Below, one piece after another: positions 36,041-47,100 of a stretch of 64,000 nucleotides of DNA (its first letter is position 1; each line of letters begins with the position of its first letter). The notes beneath the pieces were generated by a model, which worked only from the letters and a program-made list of their open reading frames with translations, did no database searches and had not been told where the DNA came from. This stretch comes from Heliocidaris tuberculata (lineage: Eukaryota > Echinodermata > Echinoidea > Camarodonta > Echinometridae): positions 65,645,495 through 65,709,494 of the forward strand of contig CM046832.1 of the NCBI GenBank assembly GCA_025618425.1. Reading direction: 5' to 3'. The position numbers and the translations under genes are program-made.

Positions 36041-36962
36041 CACTCTTAAAATGTTGGGTAAATTTAGTTGGGTAACTGCTGGTTGGTTAAAAATATTCCC
36101 AATTCTGGGCTATTATTAACCGACTGGACACTCGAGTGGTGTAACCAATATTGGTCAATACTTTTTACCTAAATATTGGGCATATATTTACCAACAGTAT
36201 TTGGTAATTATGGGTTGGGTACTGTACTTGTTGCCCTGTAGTTGTGTAATTTTGTCACATTTCCTTTGCCAGTTGGGTAAATTTTGTTGGGTAACTGATG
36301 GTTGGTTAGAAATTCACTTTTGCCCAACTTGTGGTAAATATTTTTACCCAATATTGGGGAAAACACTTATATGAATATTCATGAATTTTTAGTAGCGTAT
36401 GGTTTGGGGTGGCCCGATTTACTAACTGTCACCGAATGCATAAAAAAATATAAGGGGTATATAAGAGCTTGCACTAGTTTGCACTAACTGGATAGGATAG
36501 GACTAGGATAGGATAGGTTAAGATATAGGATAGGATAGCTTAAAATAGGATAGGTTAGGATTGATTAGGTTAAGACCCAGAAGGACGTAACAAGCAGATT
36601 TCATTTTTTTTTAACCTAGGTTGGAGGAAAAAGGAAACAATAAATTGGGCAGCTGAATTTGCCCAACCACATGATATTTGTTACCAAACAGCTGAACAAA
36701 TAGAGGGTTGGGCAATCCTATTGGGTAAGATTGGTTGGGCAATAATTGCCCAACTGAGAATATAACCAACAGTTGGGCAATTGTAGAGTTGGGTAAAATC
36801 TAATGGGTCACCAACTGATGGGCAATTTAATTTGCCCAACAACATAGTAAATGGATTGCCCAACATCAGTTGGGCAAATTTTAACCAAAAGTTGTGTGGA
36901 CAGTATGTTGCCCAGTGTTGGTTAAAAATTGGGCATTTTTTTGCCCAACTTTTTTAAGAGTG
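36041..36962. mobile_element. TA-flanked element with CACTCTTAAAA ends and TTGGG-rich interior
   Basis: The left end CACTCTTAAAATGTTGGGTA and inverted right end CACTCTTAAAAAAGTTGGGC define 922 bp with TA flanks. The interior is full of tgggtaa / ttgggcaa words in both orientations and a ggatag-rich array (36489-36560). It is non-coding. Confidence 0.75.
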
Positions 36963-37684
36963 TATGACTGGGAGCCGATTTGGCCTTTCCTCTGACTAGA
37001 AAGCTCGCAATATAGACCGTATTTTCGATTTTAATATCTATATGACTATTCGGAACCTCTATCAAAATATTTTGTGTATCTTAATGTTTATATCAATTAC
37101 ATTTTCTTCCGAAATCGGATCGCATACCGATAGTGTGCGGTAGGCTTTACCCAAACATGCAGTAAAAAAATAAAACAATTTGCGAAATAAAAATAGGACG
37201 ACCTGCAAATTTCAAATACAGGTACACTCTAACATATCGTGTGAGAGTATGAAGGAATGGATATAGCCCGGGGATTGTCAATTATAGATTACTATGGTCT
37301 TGATGTGGGTCTTTGTTTTCATGATTCTTTGGGAAGTCTCCATAATAATATTGTTAAGGATTTAACAGCGATTTGATGATTATTTACCTTATAATTTCTG
37401 AAAAGTCATGTGTTTTTTAAATTTTAATTTGTCTGCCCCTTCAAATACGCTATGGTCCAGAATGTGTTTGACGAGTCAAAATTTTCAGTGAAGAGGCAGT
37501 CTTCTTACAATTTCAGAGGTCTATATAATCCTTGATCGTATACTTCATCATCATGATAATTCTATACCACCGTAATCAAAAGCGAAGGCTATCACTGTTT
37601 ACATGACTTATTATTATATACTGGCTGGTGGGTCAGCCGAGTTGGGAAGTCTTCCCCATGGGCCGCTCGATATTTTGGCTTGAG

Positions 37685-37935
37685 GACATGGGCACAAATC
37701 CAGGGGGACTGGGGGACATGCCCCCCCCCCCCCACACACACACACACCTTTTTGAATAACTTTTTTTTTTGTGTGTGTGTGCTTGTCAGAGAATTTTGGA
37801 GGAAAACTAGACCCCTAAAATGTGATAACCTTTTTTTTTTGGGGGGGGGGGGTTGTCAGAAAAAAAAATTCAGACATTACGGACAGGTACAAAAGTTAAA
37901 TCCCCCCCCCCCCGAATTTCAAAATGAATTTGCGC
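37685..37935 (+). repeat. Dispersed G/C-homopolymer repeat (copy 2)
   Basis: It has the same ordered words as 2120-2450: gcacaaatcc, gacatgcccc, cttgtcagagaattttgg, aaaactagacccc and ggacaggtacaaaagttaaa, then poly(C) and gaatttcaaaatg. Confidence 0.8.
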
Positions 37936-38591
37936 CACTGCCTGAGGACCTGACGATTTGTGGTCTCAGATAGTTAGGTTGAATGGGCCGGTCGAATCGA
38001 AATTCCCCAAGCAAATTTCTGTCCCAGTCCACCCCTGCCCCAAGCGAACATTTTTCATCTCCATATATACCGACAGCCGTAATAAAGCAAGCCCGCTAAC
38101 GTCCACTCATTGGGTCCACTCGATTGAGCTGAGGGGCAGGGCTACTGGGGGCCATCAGTCTTAACGTAGTGGATGAAATGCGAATTAACAAGGCCATCGA
38201 TTAGGATGACTGGGGGAGGAGGGTCCTATCATCTTCTATCCGATCATACTCCCTTTCCCCCTCTCAATCCCTTTGTCTTTGTCACCCTCTCCTCTTCATT
38301 TCCCCCTATATTTTTTGCCAAATTTGATAGGTGGATCATGCCCCCATGCCCCGGTAGCTACACCACTTTTGCCCCGGTAGCTACGCCACTATCAATGAAA
38401 CCCCCCTTAAAGAAATTATTTTCAAAACTCTTTGTTCTTAGAAATAAATTCAATCTGCTATTGATATTTTTTCGAATTTGGGGCTATTATCAGACAAGGA
38501 CATCATTATATTTTTATCCCGATTTATTTCTAATGGAATTATGAGGTTGTTTCAGTGGTTCTGATCAAAATCAAGAAAACGGATCTTTAAA

Positions 38592-38797
38592 ACTTAAGTC
38601 CCTCAAACACGATAAAAACTACTTTCGAAAAATAAACTCAAGGGTAATTTCAAAGGCCTATTGTAATAGAGATCAGGTTCGGATTACGTAGTACACCATT
38701 GTAATGTTCGCACATTTCTAAAGGTGATTGACAGGTCTATTGAAATTGCCTTCAGTTGATTTTTCGAAAGTAGTTTTTATCGTGTTCTCAAGTCAAG
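38592..38797. mobile_element. Palindromic MITE-like repeat with ~50-bp arms
   Basis: cacgataaaaactactttcg on the left is answered by cgaaagtagtttttatcgtg on the right. The arms extend inward through a caattttcaat-like segment. Outer boundaries are uncertain. Confidence 0.75.
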
Positions 38798-39482
38798 TTG
38801 AGAGCATATGCATAATGTGCATCATACGATGCCTGTATGTATATCATCTATTCATTTTTATGAGTGAGGATGTTGCTTCAGTTGATAACTATAAACAAAT
38901 GGAAAAAGTTTTTAAAATAATAAAATACAATTAATATCTCACAATTTGCTCTGTATAGGCTTTATCAGTACATGTAATGTATTATGTGCCCCCGATTTTC
39001 CTTTCTCTCTATTTTATGAAGTTTGGTTGTACTAATCTAAAAAGTCTTCTTTTTTATTTTTCCTTATATATAATCATAGTTGGATTTAGTTTGAGGGGGG
39101 GGGTGGCAAACTCCCCTTATGCCCTTCAAATACGCTATAGTGGTTTTATGTGTAGGCCCTATTCGATTTTTTTATATAGAAAACTCGTAGTACAAAGGTG
39201 ATTGATACATTGTAAATATATAATAAATCTTTCACTCCTGGGTGCGAATGCTCCTATTACAAGAGCTATGTTTGACCTCCGTGGTTTGACAAGATATGAT
39301 AGCCATTTTGAGCTGTATTAATGTATATAATAGGCCTATAGAACAGGGGTATAGTAATGTGATGTGATGAATAGAGAGAGAACACGAATGTAAACACGAA
39401 GAATGAACAGAAGAGTTGGACAGGTGGCGACAAAAAATTGATTTCCAGTTCACAAACATTAGACCCAGTCTGTATAGCATTA

Positions 39483-40042
39483 TTAAAGGGAAAGTCCACC
39501 CTGATATCAAGTTGGTTTAATAGAAGGAGAAATATTAAAGAAACATGCAGATCAATGAAAGTTAGAACAAAATCCGAAAAAGAAATAAGAAAGTTATGAA
39601 TCTTTGCAGTTGTAATAAAAAATTGGGTTCTCCGTACGTATCTTGCGAGCCCGGCCCGGTCTCCCATTTGCCCTAATTATAAAAAAAACAATAAATTTCC
39701 GCTATTTCTAAAGAAGATAATATTTAATCATACATGCAACCTAGATATAATCATTGCGCATATGATTTTACACAAAACCTGTATGAAAGAAATATATTCC
39801 TTTATCAAAACACTATAAGAAAATGAAAAGTTATGAAATTTCTGTATGTAAACAGACCTGCATGGGAGAGGTGCTAGCAAGATACGTCACGCCACGTTGC
39901 CAGTTTGTATTTGATTGACTACAACTTCAAAAATTCTTTCTTATCTAGTGGGATTTTACTCAAACTTTCACTTATCTCTTTCTCTCCCTCTTCTGCTTTT
40001 ATTAAAATCAACTAAATACTATAGGGTGAACTTCTCCTTTAA
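39483..40042. mobile_element. TTAA-flanked MITE, full-length copy
   Basis: TTAA (39483-39486) then AGGGAAAGTCCACCCTGAT; the right end AGGGTGAACTTCTCCT precedes TTAA (40039-40042). The interior contains taatcatacatgcaacctag, also in the copy at 26649. It is 560 bp and non-coding. Confidence 0.85.
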
Positions 40043-41340
40043 CTTTAAGTAAATAACATGTACGTGCCACATTATCAGCGATATGTTAGGCTACTGCCAT
40101 TATTTGCGATAGACATATATACATACACATGACGATTATAATTATGATAACGTGCATGCAAAATTTTCAGCATGAGAAAGGAAAAATTACAGTGCATCAT
40201 TATGTTTCTATGCTTATATGAACTCAGTATAACACGGAATGAAACATACACTATATGTCATATCATAAATTACTTGCTTTGCATTTCAGAGAAATCATGC
40301 ATAACTAGAATTATACCCACGGGGAAAGGGGGTTGCATTTCTTAAAACCATAATGAGAGGAACTTAACTGAATATAAGTGAAGGGAGATTATCAGACGAT
40401 TGTGGTAGAGATTTAACAAGATATTTCGAAAAGTTAATAAAGATGTTTAGAAAGTAATACATAAGAGAGATGAATGTAAATAGGATGGGAAGGAAAGGAA
40501 GTTGTGTGATAGAGAGAAGAGAAGAACAATGATTACAGTTTTGAGTGGGTTTCTAACACGATGAATTCCTAACATTTTAAAAATATGGTGTTGATAAAAC
40601 TAATGTTATTTTGCTTGGCCTCTGCTTTTGTTTATAGATCCTGCCAAAATATTCTCTTGGTCTTTATTTTTCATAGTTACAGTATATTGAATAATGATGA
40701 ATTTTGCATACTATTCCTCCATAAGACAATGCTTTCACAACAATGTCGTTGGGAAGGCCCCCATATAGTCTTAAGTCAGTTAGTTCCTTACAACAATGTT
40801 ATTTTCGATACACTTTTTGCATCATGCATTATGCATGATCTCTAAAACAATGACAATAACACTATTGTCATCTCGGTCGGCTTCGGCTCCATCTATTAAT
40901 TTGATCAAAACCATGATTTTGTTGATGTAATACCTCGTAATGTCTCCGATTGTCCTCTTCCGGATTTTTAATTAAGTTATCGCGTCACTTACTTTGAATA
41001 TTCTAAGATAATGCTGATAAAACTACTAGTTGACTGATATCTTGAGTTTGTTTCTTCAGCGAGTAATGACAGTTGTGTGTTGTTGTTTTTTTTTCCAAAT
41101 CAAATATGAATCTCTTTCTTTGACCACTCTTATATCAGAGGCGCTCGAGGCGGGGGGGGGGGGGGGGGCTTCCAATGGTCAATATTCGGGCAACGAGGTC
41201 CTGGAATAATTATGTAAGTTTATATCGTATCCAGCGTGTTTTGATGATGAATAAACATTTTACGATGAGTTAATAGTTAGACAAGTTAATATTTGGACAA
41301 GAGGCGTCAGCCCCTCCCCTCCCCAACGAAAATGATAGTA
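40043..41340. other. Gene-free intergenic stretch
   Basis: There is an unrecognised 86-codon open frame (40585-40845, plus) with no domain and hydrophobic composition; it is not supported as a gene. A G18 tract lies at about 41151-41168. Confidence 0.45.
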
Positions 41341-41349
41341 TGCCTTTGC

Positions 41350-42070
41350 AGTGGCGTATCTATAGGGGGGCAGGGGGCACGTGCCCCGGGCGGCACTCAA
41401 AGGGGGTGCAAAAAACGCAAAAGAGAGAAAGAAAAAAAAGGGGTGAATGAAGAAAAATCATAAGGCCTTGCGGATTATGCGCCCCTAATCCACATGGTAA
41501 ATGAATTAAATACATTTCTTTTAGGGTTTAAAATGCGAAAATTGTCTAAAGCTCTATCGCTTTACTCCCTCCCATAATCATTTGCTATCAGGATCTCGTA
41601 ATTTCGCGCCAAAATTTGAAAAATAAAGATGTAATCGTCACTGCTTTGTAAGTTTCATCTGACTAAATATTGCGCAATATATAAAGTGTATAAAACAGCA
41701 TTTGCAAAGGTTCAACATTTGAAAGAAATCTCAACTTTCGGTGGCCTTGCTGAATTTCTCGACTACCTCTCAAGGATTTTCGTTAATTTTACTCCCAATT
41801 TTAGAAGTGAGTGACTAGAAAACCGTTTATCAATCACAATGTACAAAATTCGAACTTCTCTATCGTCTAATCGCAGCGGTCAATTGCAAAATTTCCTGGT
41901 TAAAATGCACAAGGAATAAATATTGCGTGTTTTAGGGTTAAAAATGGGAAAATTGCCGCTCGGTCGCTTCGCTCACTCGATTGTACAACAACTTAAAGAA
42001 GTTTAGACACTCGGGGGGGGGGGGGCGCAACTTCATTGTTTGCCCCAGAGTCCCTAGATACGCCACTAAA
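41350..42070. mobile_element. Element with AGTGGCGTATCTA inverted ends
   Basis: The left end cagtggcgtatctatagggg and the right end ctagatacgccact are inverted, enclosing about 720 bp with aaaatttgaa and tcgctcgg-type AT/CpG words. The termini match the widespread hAT-like CAGTGGCG family. No clear TSD was found. Confidence 0.6.
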
Positions 42071-42549
42071 TTATCACAGGTAGTCTTGACTACCTATATA
42101 GCGGCAGCATGCAGGAAGTCTTTGACCCCTGTCCCCTCCCCTGAATCAAACTCTGTACATAACTTAGGCCTATACAGGCAGGACAGGAGTGTCTAAGGTG
42201 CCCCTTATTTCCTTTTGTCTTTTTTAATAACTGAAAAGTGACAAAGAAATAAAATTCATAATTTCCAGAGTGTATGACTGACTGACTGACAGCCATCTAT
42301 ACAGGACGTGACTTCGGAGGTTCGTAGAAGGTAGGGTCTCGATAGGGGGCTTGGCCAGTACTGTGATTGGCGAATAAGCATGTAATTTTCTCCCATATAA
42401 GTACATGGATCATGCAACCAGGGAGGTGGAAGAGCCAGTGTGACCAGCGTTAAAAATGGACTTATGCTATGGAGCAGTGCAAAATTCTGCTAAATAAAAA
42501 AAAATAATAATAATTTAAAAAAATAATAATAATTTTAAAAAAAACCTGC

Positions 42550-42790
42550 CCCCTCAAAAGAAGGTTTTTAAGCATTTTTGGGGTGTATTTACTCAAAAAT
42601 TCTCTGACAAGCAAAAAACAAAAAACAATATAAAAAAAAGTTATCAGCATTTGGGGGGGGGGGGGACTTTTATTCAAAAATTCTCTGACAGGCAAAAAAA
42701 AAAAAAAAAAAAAAAGAGTTAGCATTTTGGGGGGGGGGACTTTTTACTCACAAATTCTCTGGCAAGCAGAAAAAAAACCAACAGAATTCT
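42550..42790. repeat. Three tandem ~80-bp units carrying aaattctctgacaagc
   Basis: gcattttggggg, acttttactca, aaattctctgacaagc and a poly(A) run repeat three times (about 42570, 42649 and 42722). The unit is the reverse complement of part of the 2120 and 37685 repeats. Confidence 0.8.
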
Positions 42791-43090
42791 GCTAGAATTC
42801 TGCTAAATTGGGTCAAATTACGCTAAGAATAATGCTATGTGCTAAAGCGGTCAAAATTATGCCAAAAAGCAGAATTATGCTAGATCTGGCAACATTGGGA
42901 AGAGCTCCTGATGCCCTGATGCACTGTGTCTACTACATAAAATGTGGCTGCATGCAGCCCCCTCTTCCTAACCTCCCCCGGTTCCGGCGGCCCATGTTTT
43001 ACATTCAATTCATAAAAACTTTGTAAAAGGGTTTTTTACTTCTGAACTCCGAACTGCGGATGGGGATTGCACTACAGTATTGCACTTCAT

Positions 43091-43700
43091 GAAGAAGAAG
43101 TTTAGAAGTTTAGAAGTTTATTAAGACTCAACGACCCACAAGGGGTATGGGAGTATAATACAAAGTATGTACAAAATTGAAATATAATTACAAACAAATA
43201 AACAAATATATATATATACATTATATATAAACAATATATCAGAATACAAATAAACACAGTATGGAGAAATATGCAGGCACTGCCTGAAATTGTAAAACAT
43301 AAAATTTTTAAAATATTAAAAAAGAAATAAACACGATATAATTACAGAGTATAGTAATGTCGGAAATCTAATGAAAAAAAGACATTATTTCTCTACAAAA
43401 CCTCGAAACATTGGACAGAGTCCTTTTTTTACTGGAATTAAACAATTCATTGAATTTAAATGTGTTAGGGTATTTCCAATAATACCTCTTGAGGAATTGT
43501 TTCCGTTTGATCTCAAAGAAAGGACATAGTGAAATTCATCACCGATATCATTAATTTTGTAGAACAATGAGTATAGTGGTTGATCCAGTGTCCGAACACT
43601 TTTCAGAAAATCAACGACAGCAAATAAAATATCAAATGAATATCTGTCAAACTTACATAATGAATGCTCAAAGTCCTACAGAAAAAGAATTTGATGGAAT
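43091..43700 (-). pseudogene. Decayed LINE 3' fragment (minus strand)
   Basis: Reading the minus strand, GDEFHYVLSLRSN and then, after a frame change, RYYWKYPNTFKFNELFNSSK and LSNVSRFCREIMSFFH resemble the C-terminal tail common in marine invertebrate LINE proteins. The 3' end (43120-43096) is a short tandem of taaacttc, typical of CR1-like ends. It is frame-shifted and 5'-truncated. Confidence 0.55.
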
Positions 43701-43841
43701 TTTAAAAAGACAACGTAGATTTAATACGATATTCCCTTCCGAGTGAACCCCTTCCCAGCGACGCGGCGTTTTGGTCCCTTGAAAAAGGTACTGTATTTCC
43801 GAACGTGTGAAACCTATGGGAAAAAGACACAACCTAATAGT

Positions 43842-43877
43842 GGTTTTCATACGCGTAATCCCACGCGTATGAAAACC
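43842..43877. repeat. Perfect 15-bp-arm hairpin upstream of SUCLG2
   Basis: GGTTTTCATACGCGT (43842-43856), a 6-nt spacer AATCCC, and ACGCGTATGAAAACC (43863-43877) form a perfect inverted repeat. It lies about 180 bp before the SUCLG2 ATG. Its function is unknown. Confidence 0.9.
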
Positions 43878-44022
43878 CATTTTAGGCGCTTAACTGTACA
43901 TGTTCGGTAATACAATCTGTTCGGAATTACAATCCTTGACTATACATAAACGTGATATGCGCCATGCATGCATGCCATTCAACAATTTTTGCGATGCGCG
44001 CAGCGCCACCATTGTCGTCTTC

Positions 44023-44030
44023 TACGTCAT
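44023..44030. promoter_or_regulatory. CRE/ATF-like TACGTCAT
   Basis: A TACGTCAT word lies 24 bp before the SUCLG2 start codon in a locally CpG-richer stretch (43990-44050). It could be a chance match or lie in the 5' UTR. Confidence 0.25.
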
Positions 44031-44053
44031 ACGTGTTTCTGCAAACCTCCGGA

Positions 44054-44119
44054 ATGGCTCATGTTGCAAGGCTCATATCTGGCTGTCGCCACTCTTTTCA
44101 GACAATCCTCCAACGAAAT
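44054..44119 (+). CDS. SUCLG2: SUCLG2 exon 1 (mitochondrial presequence)
   Basis: It encodes 22 residues starting [15 protein letters not shown], basic and without Asp or Glu. The donor AAT|GTAAGT leaves phase 0, matching exon 2. Its assignment depends on phase, targeting character and position 3.1 kb upstream of exon 2. Confidence 0.8.
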
Positions 44120-47100
44120 GTAAGTCTAACATGTCTAAGTGATATATTCATTCTTAAGGTTGTATTTTCATTGAAATTCATTTTGTGAACTCATTGTTTA
44201 GGAGCTCAGTTTATAAAGCTCTATTTCATCACAGTCCCATATATTTAAATTAGTGTCCCGTTTTCACAATTTCGTCAGTTCCTCAGTCCTGAAATCTGAA
44301 TGAAATGAGCATCTTAGTTTTGTAATTTGTCATGTTTGTATAGATCCAATTTATATTCATAAATAAATTCTTAGGCACTCACACAGGAACGAAATTAATT
44401 GTTTAAACCAGTATTCTGTGCAATTTCTATTAATTTTTTCAAGCACATCTCAAAATGTGACATTTAAAATGGAGGCTGGAAATGCTGGAATTGGAAATGG
44501 GAATGGGCATGTTTTTTTAAATAATGTACAAGCACAAAATGGCTTTAAAAGTTAAATGTTACAATGAAGAAGAAGAAGAAGGAGAAGGAGAAGAAGAAGG
44601 AGAAGGTGAAGGAGGAGAAGGAGAAGGAGGAGGAGGAGAAGAAAAGAGAAAAGAAAAGAAAAAGGAGGATGAGGAGGAGTCTAGAAAAAAAAGCATCGCT
44701 ATTAGTATTAGGGGCCATTGCAGCCACTTAGTCACTCATGGGCCCTTGCCTATGTGGGACTGTGTCCAACATTCACTGTTGCAGCAGTCAAAAACAGACA
44801 ACAAAATTGCTCTAAGCAAGATTCAATTTTCTTAAATTTGCTAATTACCTGATTCATGGACTCTTCGACTCTTTACTGTGCCACAAATTAGGGGATTCAG
44901 AATTGAAAGTGAAATTTTAAATAATTATTATCCTCTCCTGTATAGCATTGTCATCGACAAGCCTTCTGTCGCCAACCTTGTCGATAAAAGTGCATTTTGA
45001 CGGGAAGGCGACATGTCAACAGAGATTAGTATAGTGGCGACAAGAATTCACCCATTTATTGGCTTTACACGCACTTTGAATCATTTTACAAACAACATTG
45101 TTTTTATAACCAAACATTTTGGTTTGTGTGATTTGTATTTCAAAGTGAACACAAACTCGAAATTGGTCATCTTACTTACACGGCTGCAGCAAATAAAAAT
45201 CATTCACGAACAATTGTACGCATGCATGCCGGCCGTACCGGTCTGGCCTGGGGGGTGTTTCATAAAGCTGTTCGTAAAGTTACGAACAACTGGAACATGT
45301 TCTTGGGTGCTATATAATCATATTCTCGATCATTTAGCACAAGAACTGATCACCAGTCATGCGTAAAGTCGTTCGTAACTTACGAACAGCTTTATGAAAC
45401 ACCACCCACTGGGCTGCTAGCTGCACGCTTGCTAGCGCGAGCGAGGCACTCAGCTCAGCTCTGCTCGCTCTTAGCTTGCATGCTTTCGATTCGCCTGCCT
45501 GCGATGCGCTCTCTATCATTCTCTCTCTCCCTCTCTCTCTGCTGATACCGTGCGGGTTTGTGTGACTAGATTATACATTGGACGTAGATTAGACATAGGA
45601 GACGGCTACCGAAATCGATCATATCAGTTCACCGGCAATGAGCTGAGCAAAGCATGCTGCTTCGATCGCGCGTCTCCTTAACTGTCGAATCCACCAATGT
45701 ACAATCCACTCGTCTGCGTCACTGCCGCAGTGACTTTTTGCATGCAATCGTTTTACAATTTATTTGGGATAACACAGGGGCAAAAAGAGATGGACAATGG
45801 TTAAGAAATGGAAAGTATCGGTATTGATAATAAAATATGGAGAAATTATTTCACAAATATAACATTTTGTCTATTTTGGCTTTTTATTTTTCTTTTTTTT
45901 TTTTTTTTTTTAAATGACCTGGTCTGGCTGTGTTTCTGTGAATGAGAGCAGGCTAGAGTTAGATGACACAGAATAACAAAATTGGTAAACGAACGAAGGT
46001 GAACAATGCTTCTCATTTTCTACAACGATCCTTCTAACTGTAACTGAGAATATTAGATCCAACAACGGCTGATACAAGTCACTGTCGCAGACAAATTATT
46101 TTACAGACTTATAGATGTTTAATGTTATGTGAAATTGTGAATCATTATTGTAGATATTGTCGTAGATATTTAACCAATCAGAAACTCGAGAGTGGGACTC
46201 TTATTAACTTGGGGGAAATCTAAAACTTCGCAAGTCACGAGGCCAGGCATGGAGCTCGCGCTCGATCGAGAATACGCAGTGGGGAATCCCCATGATCACA
46301 TGATAGACCTAGTACCCAGCAGCGGCCGCGGCGTGTGTAGCGCACGATGTGCACGTCGTACGCGCATCTAGTTTCGTGCATATTTAATATTTAATCACTG
46401 CGACATCATGGGGCGAAGTGTAGCTGCTAGCCTAACTGTTCTGACTTGCGAAGAAGGTAATTTCACGAGGAAAGAAATTATTTTGCTTGCTAAAGCAGAA
46501 GCGAGGTATTTTTTTTTTTCAGTTTGTATTTTAGGAGGATTTTTCCGAACAAATATCGTTTGGTTCGCTGCGGTGTACACTACAGTACACCGCAGTGCAG
46601 TGACTGCATGGCGTGCATGCACCACTCGCTGCAGTGCCAGTACCGGTAGTACAATATCAATAACAGTACCGTACCGTACGACCGTACGGAAGGATTGAAT
46701 TTCTCCAACCATGTCTGTCGACAATGTGTCGTTGTCGGCTAGAATTCAAGATGACATGTCGACAGAGAATTTTTTTCTTGATGACAGCACTACTCCTGTA
46801 TGACTGATTTACCCTGGAAAAAGGCCTGCTGATACACACAAAAGCTATTGAAGCCTATTCACCCATAAAAGCTAGTCTGGAGTACAAGGTTATCTTCAGA
46901 TAAGCTTGTACATGTATAAGTGCCACTTAGTAGGGTATCTCAGCAAAATGCCTGGTACAGTACTTGAGCATTCAAGGATAGATTCACAAGAACTTTTCAA
47001 TGGATACCATACTTATTTTAAGCTTATATAAGTTGCTTGTGGTACACCTTTAATTCTTTAGCAAAGTCAGTCATTTTGGCCAATTAATCACTTTTTTTTT

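Noticed and set aside
40585..40845. 86-codon hydrophobic frame as a possible small membrane protein
   Set aside because: No supporting splice sites, homology or context; consistent with AT-rich chance.
44524..44835. 103-codon Glu/Lys-rich frame
   Set aside because: A GAA/GGA microsatellite inside SUCLG2 intron 1.
46408..46698. Possible alternative SUCLG2 first exon starting MGRSVAAS
   Set aside because: Its donor would leave one extra base, whereas exon 2 starts in phase 0; joining would shift the frame. The N-terminus is also not clearly presequence-like.
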